Below, in pieces: positions 41,403-50,847 of a DNA stretch of 64,000 bases. The notes under the pieces are model-generated. The model searched no databases. It worked only from the letters and a program-made list of their open reading frames with translations, and was not told the origin of the DNA. Both the position numbers and the translations under genes were made by a program. Source of the DNA: CALBTQ01 sp036725605 (GTDB lineage Bacteria > Lernaellota > Lernaellaia > Lernaellales > Lernaellaceae); the NCBI GenBank assembly GCA_036725605.1, contig DAIMDW010000014.1:1-64000 (forward strand). Direction: 5' to 3'. Numbering within the stretch: position 1 is the first letter of the stretch; every line of letters starts with the position of its first letter.

Positions 41403-43154
41403 ATGGCCAAAATTATTATCGCTCAATACCACACCGAGGTGCGGGGGTTAATGACGCTCCTGCTCCGTCAGCAAGGGTATGAGGTCACCGGCACGACCGA
41501 TCTGGACGAAATCAAAGGCCTGGCGCGCCGGCGGGAAATCGACCTGCTGATTCTGGATATCATGACTCCCGGCGTGGACATCGACATCCCTACCGCCGCT
41601 TTTCGCCAGCCGACCGGCGAGCGCGCGCACTCGTTCCCCATCCTGTTGACCGACGTCAACGGCCTGCTGGAAACGCTGGATCCCGGCAGCCTGCGCGGCG
41701 CCGACGGCCTGTTCGCCCCGCGCACCGGCCGCAGCGAAAGCTTCATCAAGGAAGTGAACAAACTGCTCGCCCCCCCGGGACAACGTCCGCACGTTCATTC
41801 CTGGCGTCTGGACAAGCAGGAACTGCCATCCTTCCTGTTCGCCTGTTTTCTGTTCGGCATTTCCGGCTACCTGACCCTGCGCGACCAACGCGTGCACAAA
41901 AGCCTGCATTTCGTCGACGGCTGGATCCGGTCCGCGTCGTCGAGCCTGGAAAACGACTGGCTGGGCAAGATGCTTCTCGCCCGTCACATGGTTACGCCCG
42001 AGGCGCTCAACGAGGTCGAACGCGCCCTCACCAGCTCGCACCGCAAGATCGGCGAAGAGTTCATCGCCCGCGGCTACCTGACCGAACACAAACTGCAGGA
42101 AGCGCTCAATCAGCAATACGCTTCGATCGTCATGTCGGTCTTCGAATGGGGCCAGACCGAAATAACGCTCGACGAGGGCAGCCCCAATCCGGCGCCGCAC
42201 CTGGTCATCCATCCGTTCCGGCTGGTGCTCAGCGGCTTGAACGTCGGCTTTACCGGCGAGGAAATCGATCAACTGTTGCCCGATCTTTCCTTCTTCCTCT
42301 CGCCGACGGTCTGGACCGCCTTCCGCTTCACCGACGTGAATCTGAGCCCGGAGGAAAAACAACTGCTGCTGCTCATCGACGGGCAGCGCGACATCGAAAT
42401 GCTCATCGCCGAATCGCCCTTCACGCCCGAGGCGACGAAAAAATTCCTGCTGACCCTGTTCATCATGCGCGCGGTCATTTCCTCGCCGCAGCCCGAAAGC
42501 ATTCCCATCACCTTCAGCCGGCAGATCGAAAGCGACAACATGGCGCTGATCGAGGACGAATTTTTCTCCGCCGAAGACGAGGTGATGACCTTCGACGACC
42601 TTGATCATTTCACCGTCGACGAAATCGATCCGACGAAGAAGCTGACCTGGCGCGAGCGCTTCGAGCTGCTCGAGCATCTGGCCGCCGCGCGCTATCTGGT
42701 CGCGGTCATCGCCATCCTGCTGGGCTTCGGCATCATCTTCGCCGTGCTGCTCAGCCGCGACATGACCCTCGAATACGGCCGTCGGCAGCACGAAATGGAA
42801 ACCACGCGCACCGAGATGGTCTTCATCCGCAAACCGCATTTCGAAAAGGCCGAAAAGCTGCTGACCGAAGCGCTGATCATTCTGCAGACCGAACGTTGGC
42901 GCGGCCTGGACGAAGTGCGCTCGCTGATCGGCGCGTCGCTGGACATCGACCCGGAATACAACGAGGCGATCAACTTCCGCACCTCGCTGGAATTGACGAT
43001 CAACGCCAACGATCTGCTGCGTCAACAAAACTACCAGACGGCTTATCACATTCTCAGTCAGGCCGTGACGCTCTTCCCGGAAAACCTGCTTGCCGACGAG
43101 TTGATGGAAAAGATCCCCGATTCGATCAAACGCAACGCTCCGCAGGCGCCCTGA
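41403..43154 (+). CDS. Degenerate receiver - PATAN (DUF4388) - membrane protein with TPR-like tail
   Basis: A 583-residue multidomain protein. Residues 1-125 look like a response-regulator receiver with Asp52 in LLILDIM, but the acidic pair near residue 9 is replaced (IIAQYHTE), so phosphorylation is doubtful. From about 138 a PATAN/DUF4388-type region begins (PSFLFACFLFGISGYLTLRD...GWIRSASSS), as seen in delta-type signalling and gliding proteins. A helical domain with QALNQQYASIVMSVFEWG follows. One transmembrane helix lies near 435-457, and the C-terminal 120 residues outside the membrane have TPR-like helices. It is third in the ParA operon. Confidence 0.72.
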   Translation: MAKIIIAQYHTEVRGLMTLLLRQQGYEVTGTTDLDEIKGLARRREIDLLILDIMTPGVDIDIPTAAFRQPTGERAHSFPILLTDVNGLLETLDPGSLRGADGLFAPRTGRSESFIKEVNKLLAPPGQRPHVHSWRLDKQELPSFLFACFLFGISGYLTLRDQRVHKSLHFVDGWIRSASSSLENDWLGKMLLARHMVTPEALNEVERALTSSHRKIGEEFIARGYLTEHKLQEALNQQYASIVMSVFEWGQTEITLDEGSPNPAPHLVIHPFRLVLSGLNVGFTGEEIDQLLPDLSFFLSPTVWTAFRFTDVNLSPEEKQLLLLIDGQRDIEMLIAESPFTPEATKKFLLTLFIMRAVISSPQPESIPITFSRQIESDNMALIEDEFFSAEDEVMTFDDLDHFTVDEIDPTKKLTWRERFELLEHLAAARYLVAVIAILLGFGIIFAVLLSRDMTLEYGRRQHEMETTRTEMVFIRKPHFEKAEKLLTEALIILQTERWRGLDEVRSLIGASLDIDPEYNEAINFRTSLELTINANDLLRQQNYQTAYHILSQAVTLFPENLLADELMEKIPDSIKRNAPQAP

Positions 43155-43155
43155 G

Positions 43156-45549
43156 ATGGACCGCTCCGCCGCCGCTTTCCTTTCTCTATTCCGCACGCGT
43201 CTGTTTTGGATTATCGCCGTTTTTTATTTGATCGTCGGAGGGATCCTGGCCGGCTTGCCGCTGACCGATTACCTCGGGCTCGAATTTTCGCTCGTCGTCG
43301 GCGTGTTCGCCGGTTTGTTGGGCGGACCGTTGGCGGTCAGCGTTTATCACCGTCGCCTCGCCCAGGTGTCGCCGGACGAACGCATCGACGCGGCGGTCGA
43401 ACACGGCGCGGTGCACTTCTGGCTGGAAGCCTGGCTGCTGCACACCGTGGCGATTTTCTTCTCGTTGGCGGGTTTGATCGTCGCCGCGTTGATCACCCCG
43501 CCGTGCGCGCCGCTGACCGGCGTGGGCTTTTTCATTCTGCTGCCCTGGGTCAGCGCCGCCTACAGCGCCGCCTGGGGGCTGGCCTTCGCCGGCGTTTTGC
43601 AGCGACCGCGGCTGGCGCAGGTGTTGGTCGTCGTTTTCGCTTTGCTGACGCTGGCGCTCTCGGGCCTGCAGTTCGTCGCCCAACCGACGGTCTGGTTCTA
43701 CAACCCCTTCTTCGGCCACTTCCCCGGCCCGATCTACGACGAGGCCGCGCAACCGACCCTCGCCCTGCTGGCGTACCGCATCGGGAACCTCGCCGCCGCG
43801 CTGCTGATCGTCTTCCTGCTCTCGGCCTACTGGGGCTGGCGGTTGCGGCGCACCGGTCGGCAAATCCAACCGCGGCTGATGACCGTGACGATGGTCGTGT
43901 TTCTGCTGGCCACGATCATCGGCATCGACCGCGGCCGCTTCGCGCTGGGTTTCGACATGGACGAGGCGCACCTGCTCAAGAAACTCGACGGCTACGTGCG
44001 CACCGAGCACTTCGACATCCACTACCCGCGCCGCGACGACATCGAGCGCCAGATCGAAATGATCGCACTCGATCACGAATTTCGCTTCAGCCAGATCGAG
44101 CGCGAGTTCGGCATCGAGTACCCGCACCGCATCACCAGCTTCATCTACGCCAACGAGGAGATGAAGAAAAAGCTGATCGGCGCGGGCGGCACCGAATACG
44201 CCGACTGCGCCAAGCATTACATGCATCTCAATTTCGAACGCATGCCGATCGGAATTTTGCACCACGAAATGATCCACGTCATGCTCAGCGATTACGGAAT
44301 GCCGCTGGTCGGTTTTTCCACCAAGGTGGCCGTTACCGAGGGCATGGCCGTGGCCATGGGCGGGCCGATTCACTGGGACATGGATCTGGACGTTTGGGCG
44401 GCGGGGATGAAGGCCGTCGATCGCCTGCCGCGCATCAAAAAAATCATGGGGCTGCAATTCTGGCGCGAATCCGGCGGACGCGCCTATACCGCCGCCGGCA
44501 GCTTCATCCGCTTCCTCATGCGCCAGCCCAACGGTACGCCGCGCCTGCTGGCCGCCTACGCCACGGGCGATCTGGCCAAACAATTCGGCCGGCCGCTCTC
44601 CGAGTTGGAGGACGAATGGCGTGACTACCTGACCACCGTCGAGGCGCGCCTGACCGAGCAGCAAATCGAACGCGCGCGTTACCGGTTCGGCTTCAAGTCG
44701 ATCTTCGAAATGCGCTGCCCGCGCGAGGTCGGCCGCCTGCTGAACCTGGCCGACGAACGCACGCGCAAGCGCTATTACCGTCAGGCCGACAATCTTTACG
44801 AACGCGCCGCCGAGCTCGATCGCGACAACGTGCGCATCGCGCGCAACCGCCTGGAACCGCTGCTGCGCGCCGGCCGCTACGAGCAGGCCGCGCAAGTCGC
44901 CGACCTGATCAGCCAGGCGCAGGGTACGCCCGACAATCCGGCCCTCGATCGGCGCGGCAACATCGTCGGCAGCCAGGTGATCGCCCAGCGCGCGCAAAGC
45001 ATCCTCGCCGCCCTGGCCTGGGCGCGCGGCGACGACGAAACGGCCGCCGCGATCTATCGCGCTCTCCGCGACAGCGACCTGTCCAATCCGCTCACGCGCG
45101 AGGCCGTCTGTGCGCTGTATGCGATGGAGCATCCGGAGTTCGCGCCCGCCGTGCGCTCGCTGTTGACCGACTTCCGTAATCCGCGCGCCGGCGAATGGGC
45201 GTTGGCCGAAGGGCTGCGCGCGCACCCGGACGATCCGGTGCTGCTGTACCTGACCGCGCGGGTCATGTCCGGCGATCAGGCGTACGCGCCGGCGATCGCC
45301 ACGATGCAACGTGCGCTCGCGCTCGGCCTGCCGCACGAGCGTCTGACGCAAAAGGCCTGGGAGACGCTCGGCTACGCGGCTTTCATGCTCGGCGATTTAC
45401 CGCTGGCGCGCGAGGGCTACGAGCAGGCGCGCGCATTGTTGATTCCGCACGACGAACAGGCGGAAGTGGAAACCTGGCTGGCGCGCATCGAAGCCTGGCC
45501 GGCGTTGCGGGCCCAACTGTCCGCCCGCACGCCGTCGCCCGCTCAATAG
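43156..45549 (+). CDS. Membrane-anchored HEXXH metallopeptidase with TPR domain
   Basis: A 797-residue protein in three parts. Residues 1-265 contain about six transmembrane helices. The central domain (about 275-500) has a zinc-protease motif HEMIH (His370, Glu371, His374) with a downstream Glu395 in VTEGMA, a gluzincin arrangement like peptidase MA/M1 relatives. The C-terminal 300 residues form TPR-like helical repeats (YYRQADNLYERAAELDRDN, then REGYEQARALL). The active site is probably outside the inner membrane. The gene starts one base after the previous stop and ends the four-gene ParA operon. The family could not be named precisely. Confidence 0.72.
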   Translation: MDRSAAAFLSLFRTRLFWIIAVFYLIVGGILAGLPLTDYLGLEFSLVVGVFAGLLGGPLAVSVYHRRLAQVSPDERIDAAVEHGAVHFWLEAWLLHTVAIFFSLAGLIVAALITPPCAPLTGVGFFILLPWVSAAYSAAWGLAFAGVLQRPRLAQVLVVVFALLTLALSGLQFVAQPTVWFYNPFFGHFPGPIYDEAAQPTLALLAYRIGNLAAALLIVFLLSAYWGWRLRRTGRQIQPRLMTVTMVVFLLATIIGIDRGRFALGFDMDEAHLLKKLDGYVRTEHFDIHYPRRDDIERQIEMIALDHEFRFSQIEREFGIEYPHRITSFIYANEEMKKKLIGAGGTEYADCAKHYMHLNFERMPIGILHHEMIHVMLSDYGMPLVGFSTKVAVTEGMAVAMGGPIHWDMDLDVWAAGMKAVDRLPRIKKIMGLQFWRESGGRAYTAAGSFIRFLMRQPNGTPRLLAAYATGDLAKQFGRPLSELEDEWRDYLTTVEARLTEQQIERARYRFGFKSIFEMRCPREVGRLLNLADERTRKRYYRQADNLYERAAELDRDNVRIARNRLEPLLRAGRYEQAAQVADLISQAQGTPDNPALDRRGNIVGSQVIAQRAQSILAALAWARGDDETAAAIYRALRDSDLSNPLTREAVCALYAMEHPEFAPAVRSLLTDFRNPRAGEWALAEGLRAHPDDPVLLYLTARVMSGDQAYAPAIATMQRALALGLPHERLTQKAWETLGYAAFMLGDLPLAREGYEQARALLIPHDEQAEVETWLARIEAWPALRAQLSARTPSPAQ

Positions 45550-45635
45550 TTATCTTACCTTTCTTTTCTTCCTTCAAATTTCCCGTCCAATGCGATACTG
45601 TTTTCCAACGTTCGGGTTTCTTGAGGGGAAGCGGA

Positions 45636-48176
45636 ATGACGAGAAAAAAATTCCAGGTGTTGGGTTTGTGTCTGTTCGTGCTGGCAATTCTTTTCTGCGG
45701 CTGCGGCGACGACGATGACGATTCATCGTCGGATGCGATGCCCGACGATGACGACGATTCCGCCGACGACGATTCCACCGATGACGATTCGACGGACGAT
45801 GACACCGGCGACGACGACTCGGGCGACGACGATACCGGCGACGACGACACCGTCGAGCCGCTGGATTTCCCGCCCTATTTGCGCGAACGCCCCGCGCTGA
45901 CCGACTGGTCCTCCTGGCGGCAGGTGTTCGATCACAGCGCGCCTTATCATTCACGACGCATCGGCGGCTTCGGTTTGGGCAACGGGCGCGTGTTCGCCAT
46001 GGTCGCCTGCGACACGCCCTTCAACACGCTGCGCAACATCAACGGCCCCAACTACCAACGCAACACCAAATTCTTCGCCGACAAACGCTTCTGGCTGCTG
46101 CGCGACGGCGAGCCGCTTGCCTGGGATCGCGAAATCGCCTACCGCGTGCGCGGCTCCGACATCATCGTTGTGCGGCAGGACGCGGGCGATCTGTCGCTGT
46201 GGACCGTCGATGTCGCGCCGCGCGGCGAACTGGTCGACGACACCGACCTGCAATATGCGCTGCTGCGCTTGATCGTCGTGCACAATCGTGGCCTGGAGAC
46301 GATCGGCGGTCTGACGCTGAAAACCGACACGACGATGGGCGGCGTCGACGGCGATCTGCTGCGCGAAGCTTCCCCCGACAATCTCGACCCCGGCGCGCCG
46401 CTGCGCAAACTGGTTGCCGGTTTCGCCGACGGCTCCACCCCGACGAAAGGACCGGCGTTGCTGCTGCCGCTGGCCGACCTTGCGCCCGACGGGGAATACG
46501 TCGGCGAATATGCGATGGCTTTCGCCCTGGATGACGATCCACTGCCGATCTTCAACGCCTTGCTCGCGGCCGATCCCGACGAACTGATCGATTCCACCCT
46601 CGCCGACTGGCGCGCCTTCACCGCCGCGGCCACGCAAATCACTTCCAGCAGCGAACGCTTCGACGATCTCGTGGAAGGCATGTCCTACACCGTGCGCGTG
46701 CAGACCACCGACCGCGGCGCCGTCTCGCAAATGAGCGAGTACACCGGCACCTGGGCACGCGACATCATGGGCCCGGCGCGCTTGTACCCGCTGATCGGCC
46801 GCAGCGCCGACTTCCTCAAGATGCTCGACTTCTACTGGCTGGGCGCGGTGGAGCGCGGCAACATCGCCAATTCGATCGGCCTGGACGAGCAATTCACGCC
46901 GGGGCACCCGCAGCCCGATTGGGAAAACCTGCCCGTCATGGGCGGCCGTACCGCGGCGGAAGGGCCGAGCTACGTTATCCTTCATTATAAGTATTATTTT
47001 GACGCCACCGGCGACTGGGCGCCGCTGGAGGAGCGCTACGGGATGCTGCGCCATTCGCTGATCCATCAGCAGTTGCGCGAGACCTGCCTGCTGCCCTTCT
47101 CCGGCGACGAAACCTTCCGCATCGCCATGGCCGCCGCCTTCGGGCAGTGGTTTTACGACGAGTACGCCGACACCGATCTGTCGGCCAATTCCTCGTTCCT
47201 GTTCGTCGCCGCCGCCGAGTTTCTCGTCCGCGTCGCCACGCACCTGGGCTACACCGACCACGTGCAGCAGTATGAGGATCTCGCCGCGCTCGTGCGCGAC
47301 TGCGCGGAGCAATACTACTGGCTGGAGGACGAGGGGCACTACTCGCCCATCGTCGACATCGACACGCTCGAGCCGGACCCGCGCCCCTTCGAGGACGTGA
47401 ACACCAAACCGCTGTGGACCGGCTACCTGACGCCCGACGACGAGCAGGCCAAGGAAAACATCGTCAACATGATGGCGAAAATCGGGCGCGACGACGGCCT
47501 GATGTACACGATGATCGACCCCTTCTACAACTGGCTCAAATGGCTGCTGGACATCGAGGAAGCGGCGATCACCGGCATGAATTACGGCTATGTGCTCGAC
47601 AGCCTCGCGCAGATCGATCACCCGACCGCCGAAACCGCCTTCCTGACCTTCGCCGAATTTTTCCACGAATCGGGCAACGTCAGCGAAGGAATGGTCACCG
47701 ACGATTTCGGCCGCGCGATGTACCTCACCGAGCCCTTCGGCATCGTCAGCGACCTCACCGCGCGCTTCCGCTCGTGGGAAGGGCCGATCGACGTCGCCGC
47801 ACAGATTCAATACCTGTTCGGCCTGCAACCGGACGCGGTGAACGATCGCGTGTTCATCGCCCCGCATCTGCCGGCCGATTGGACCTTCGCCGCGATGGAG
47901 GACATCCGCCTTGGCGAGGCGAGTTTCGACCTGACCGTCGAGGATGACGGCGCGGTGCGCACGATCACTTTGAACAACGCCACCGGGACGATCGCGGTGG
48001 ACGCTCAGGTTTCGCTGGCCGGCGACATCGCCGCCGTGCGCGTCAACGGCGCGACCGTCACGCCGACCATCCAGCAGGAATGGGGCCGCTCGCGCGCCCG
48101 GCTGTCGAGTTTGAGCGTGTCATCGACCGAGCCGCTGATCATCGAAGTCGTCAGACCGAGCGCCCGCGCGCACTAG
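45636..48176 (+). CDS. Asp-rich lipoprotein with glycosidase-like (alpha/alpha)6 domain
   Basis: Secreted protein of 846 residues. The signal peptide ends at an LFCGC lipobox-like site; then come about 55 residues dominated by Asp, Ser and Thr (short blocks such as DDDSTDDDTGDDD), a flexible spacer. The globular part begins FPPYLRERPALTDWSSW. It resembles six-hairpin glycosidases: a beta-sandwich-like N-terminal part (to about 330), a helical barrel with GTWARDIMGPARLYPLIG and LDEQFTPGHPQ, and a C-terminal beta domain. Glu or Asp acting as general acid cannot be assigned by eye. AGGGGAA precedes ATG 45636. Likely a surface or periplasmic carbohydrate enzyme. Confidence 0.65.
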   Translation: MTRKKFQVLGLCLFVLAILFCGCGDDDDDSSSDAMPDDDDDSADDDSTDDDSTDDDTGDDDSGDDDTGDDDTVEPLDFPPYLRERPALTDWSSWRQVFDHSAPYHSRRIGGFGLGNGRVFAMVACDTPFNTLRNINGPNYQRNTKFFADKRFWLLRDGEPLAWDREIAYRVRGSDIIVVRQDAGDLSLWTVDVAPRGELVDDTDLQYALLRLIVVHNRGLETIGGLTLKTDTTMGGVDGDLLREASPDNLDPGAPLRKLVAGFADGSTPTKGPALLLPLADLAPDGEYVGEYAMAFALDDDPLPIFNALLAADPDELIDSTLADWRAFTAAATQITSSSERFDDLVEGMSYTVRVQTTDRGAVSQMSEYTGTWARDIMGPARLYPLIGRSADFLKMLDFYWLGAVERGNIANSIGLDEQFTPGHPQPDWENLPVMGGRTAAEGPSYVILHYKYYFDATGDWAPLEERYGMLRHSLIHQQLRETCLLPFSGDETFRIAMAAAFGQWFYDEYADTDLSANSSFLFVAAAEFLVRVATHLGYTDHVQQYEDLAALVRDCAEQYYWLEDEGHYSPIVDIDTLEPDPRPFEDVNTKPLWTGYLTPDDEQAKENIVNMMAKIGRDDGLMYTMIDPFYNWLKWLLDIEEAAITGMNYGYVLDSLAQIDHPTAETAFLTFAEFFHESGNVSEGMVTDDFGRAMYLTEPFGIVSDLTARFRSWEGPIDVAAQIQYLFGLQPDAVNDRVFIAPHLPADWTFAAMEDIRLGEASFDLTVEDDGAVRTITLNNATGTIAVDAQVSLAGDIAAVRVNGATVTPTIQQEWGRSRARLSSLSVSSTEPLIIEVVRPSARAH

Positions 48177-48222
48177 CCTCTTTCTCTTTGCGGCGGCTCG
48201 TGTTATTTTTCGGCCCGCTTTT

Positions 48223-48296
48223 GCCCCAGTAGCTCAGCTGGATAGAGCAGCGGACTTCTAATCCGCAGGTCGCGCGTTCGAGTCGCGCCTGGGGTG
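48223..48296 (+). tRNA. tRNA-Arg (anticodon UCU)
   Basis: A 74-base cloverleaf. Acceptor arms GCCCCAG and CTGGGGT pair with a terminal G-U, the D-arm is GCTCAGCTGGATAGAGC, the anticodon stem GCGGA/TCCGC encloses CTTCTAA with anticodon TCT, the variable loop is AGGTC, and the T-arm is GCGCG-TTCGAGT-CGCGC. The discriminator base is G and CCA is not encoded. A seven-base T-run directly after (48297-48303) could end transcription. Confidence 0.97.
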
Positions 48297-48317
48297 TTTT
48301 TTTCTACAACAATTATC

Positions 48318-50666
48318 TTACCGCAGCGGAGCCCAGATGATCGCGCGTTTGAGCGGCCGGATGTCGGCGCGTTCGGCGGGCACGGGATACGGCTCGATGC
48401 GCTGCGCCTTCTCCTCGAACTCCGCGTAGATTTTCTCTTCGGTTTCGGCCATCTCGTCGTGCAGATTCTCGATATCCGCCTCGAGCGCCGCCAGGTCGTC
48501 GGCCAGTTGCTCGTGACGACGATGCGCCTTCTGCGCCATGCGGCGGCTGCGCATGGTCGAAGACACCGCGCGGCCGATGCTGCGTCGGCGGCCGAAGAGG
48601 AAACCCGCGGCCGATTCGAGCATGCCCGTCATGCTCTCCATATCGCGCGAACCGGCCTCCTGGCGCTTGTCGTCGAGCTTGCCGCCCAGGCGCCGCCGCT
48701 TATCCTCCAGCCGCGTCAGCTTGGTCTGAAACCGCGCCTGGACTTTCTCCAGTTGCTCCTTGGCCCGTTCGTCGGCCAGCTCAGCGCAGCGTTGCGAAAA
48801 TTGCTCCTCGTTTTCGCCGGGGCGGCTGTACATTTTAAGTTCGCGGTTGACGAACAAAGGCAACATCTTGCTGCGCAGAATATAATCGACGAACTGCCGC
48901 TGCGCCTGCTCGAATTCGGCCGGATCGTCCAGCCACGAAGGCAGCGGCAGAAAACGCGCGTTGGGCGGCGCGAAATCGTTGAAAAACGGCGCCAGATCGG
49001 CGCGGGGCGTTTCGTCGTCCTCGTACGCCGGCAGACGGTCGAGCGCATCGAGCCCGGCGATTACCCGGCTGACGGTCTCGTCGTAGAGCACCTGCGCCTT
49101 GGTGTCGTCGTAGCGCACCTGACAGGCGACGTAGAGCGCCGGCGCGTAAAGCGTGTGATCCGGCGAACTCGCGTGCTGCCCGCCCGCGCGAAACACCGCC
49201 AGCCACTCCGGATCGCGCAACGCCTCGGGCGCGAGGAAATGCCGCTCGACTCCCGCAATGTTCGGCGGTTGGAAAAGCCCCTCCACCCGCTCTGCCACCG
49301 GTTCCGGCGCCGCCGCTGCCGATGCCGTTTGCGGCAGACGCGTCAGATCCTCTTTGGTCAGCGGACCGCGCAAAAAGCTCATCGCGAAGCGGCTGCCGAC
49401 AACCGCCGGTTCGGTTGCATGAACGTTGCGCACGAAAAACTGGCGTTTGCCCAAACCGGCCAGCGTCCCGGGCAGATCGTCGGGCAGGCCCGGCAGACCG
49501 CGCAGACCGTCGAGCACGCGCCGACGGTCGTTGTCGGTCGAGAGCCGCCCGACCATCCACAGGCCGGCGTTGCTGAAAACCTTGTAGTCGATGTCCATCG
49601 GATTCTGCGTGGCGACGACCACGCCCAGCCCGAAAGCGCGCGCCTGTTTGTACAGCGTAACCAGCGCCGTTTTGCTCGGCGGATTGGCCGGGTGCGGCGG
49701 CATCAGGCCCATGACCTCGTCGATGAACAGCAGCGCGCGCAGGTTCTCGCTGCCCGCCTGCCGCTTCATCCAGGCGACCAGCCGCGAGGCGACCAGGGCG
49801 ATGACGAACATCCGCTCGTTTTCGTTCAGATGCGCCAGGTACAGCACGCAGCAGCGCGGCCGCTTTTGCTCGTCCCACAGCAGCGCGTCGATGTTCAGCG
49901 GCGCGCCCTGCCGCCAGAGCGCGAACGCGGGCGACGCGAGCAGGCCGTTGAGTTTCAACGCCAGCTCCACGCGCCGGTCGGGGGGGAAGAACGCGTCGAC
50001 GGCAAACACGCCCAGGCGCTTCATCGGCGGGTCCTGCACGTAAGCGATGATCCGCTCCAGCGACGCGGGCTGGCCGTTGTCCCAGCAAAAATCGACGATG
50101 TTGGAAAGCAGAATGAACTCGCGGCCGGTCAGCGGATCGGACGACACGCCGATCAAACCCAACAACGCGCCCACGGCGGTTTTGATCAACTCGCCCTGCG
50201 TTTCCACGTCGTCGGTTTCCGGCCGCTCCAGCACGCTGAGAACATTCAACGGCAGCGCGGCGGTCGAGCCCGGCGTGTACAGCACGGCCGGACACCGCTG
50301 TTGCATCTGCTCGATCTGCCCGGCGCCCAACCCGGCCTCGGCCAGTCCCTCGCGCCAACGCGCGGCGGTTTTCTCCGCCAGCTCGTCAAGGGTGACGCCT
50401 TCCTTCTCGGCCTGCCCCGCCTCGAGCCAGGGCTTGAAATCGCCCGCCGACAACGACGGGAAGCTCAGCAGCAGGTTGGTCATGTCGCCCTTGGGGTCCA
50501 GAATCAGAGTGGGAACGCCCGCCAGGCGCAGTTCCTCGATCAGATCGATGCACAGGCCGGTTTTACCCGAGCCGGTCATGCCCACGCACAGCCCGTGGGT
50601 GGTCAGATGATTCGCCTTGATCTCGAAGCGGCGTCCGTCCGCGACCGATTTGCCCAGATACAGCAT
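48318..50666 (-). CDS. HerA/FtsK-like ATPase with coiled-coil C-terminus
   Basis: A 782-residue P-loop ATPase of the HerA/VirB4 group. Walker A is GMTGSGKT (29-36), followed by LILDPKGDM. Walker B is ALLFIDEVMGLMPP, and a sensor-like VVATQNPMDIDYKVFSNAG is typical of helicase-like translocases. After about residue 430 it loses clear family similarity; 600-760 is highly charged and predicted coiled coil (EKVQARFQTKLTRLEDKRRRL, then a Leu/Glu-rich DDLAALEADIENLHDEMAE segment). It could move DNA or protein; no nuclease partner (NurA) is adjacent. GGGGG precedes ATG 50666. Its 3' end faces the tRNA-Arg gene. Confidence 0.75.
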   Translation of the reverse strand: MLYLGKSVADGRRFEIKANHLTTHGLCVGMTGSGKTGLCIDLIEELRLAGVPTLILDPKGDMTNLLLSFPSLSAGDFKPWLEAGQAEKEGVTLDELAEKTAARWREGLAEAGLGAGQIEQMQQRCPAVLYTPGSTAALPLNVLSVLERPETDDVETQGELIKTAVGALLGLIGVSSDPLTGREFILLSNIVDFCWDNGQPASLERIIAYVQDPPMKRLGVFAVDAFFPPDRRVELALKLNGLLASPAFALWRQGAPLNIDALLWDEQKRPRCCVLYLAHLNENERMFVIALVASRLVAWMKRQAGSENLRALLFIDEVMGLMPPHPANPPSKTALVTLYKQARAFGLGVVVATQNPMDIDYKVFSNAGLWMVGRLSTDNDRRRVLDGLRGLPGLPDDLPGTLAGLGKRQFFVRNVHATEPAVVGSRFAMSFLRGPLTKEDLTRLPQTASAAAAPEPVAERVEGLFQPPNIAGVERHFLAPEALRDPEWLAVFRAGGQHASSPDHTLYAPALYVACQVRYDDTKAQVLYDETVSRVIAGLDALDRLPAYEDDETPRADLAPFFNDFAPPNARFLPLPSWLDDPAEFEQAQRQFVDYILRSKMLPLFVNRELKMYSRPGENEEQFSQRCAELADERAKEQLEKVQARFQTKLTRLEDKRRRLGGKLDDKRQEAGSRDMESMTGMLESAAGFLFGRRRSIGRAVSSTMRSRRMAQKAHRRHEQLADDLAALEADIENLHDEMAETEEKIYAEFEEKAQRIEPYPVPAERADIRPLKRAIIWAPLR

Positions 50667-50787
50667 GTTGCCCCCGTTGCGTTGTCGAAAATTTTTTAAA
50701 GTTTATCCCAAAGCGCCGGAAAGGCGGCGGAAAAAAATACGGCAAATCGCCCCCTCCAAACTGGACCGATCGTTCGAGTTTTTTCGG

Positions 50788-50816
50788 TTGGATTGGCTGA
50801 TTTCTTATGCTATTTT
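50788..50816 (+). promoter_or_regulatory. Candidate promoter of the TSUP permease gene
   Basis: TTGGAT (50788-50793) and TATTTT (50811-50816) are spaced by 17 bases, with the start codon 31 bases further on. Both hexamers match four of six consensus positions. Confidence 0.45.
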
Positions 50817-50847
50817 CCGCCGAATAAATTTGCCGTCGGCGGTTGCG

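Noticed and set aside
43186..45351. A 721-codon open frame antisense to the membrane protease gene
   Set aside because: The plus-strand product has membrane helices and an HEXXH site; the antisense product has only Arg/Gln/Asp-rich low-complexity sequence.
48223..48320. Genomic island boundary at tRNA-Arg
   Set aside because: No duplicated tRNA 3' end, integrase or composition change was seen nearby.
48294..50699. An 801-codon open frame antisense to the HerA-like ATPase gene
   Set aside because: Walker motifs lie on the minus strand only; the plus frame has no recognisable domain.
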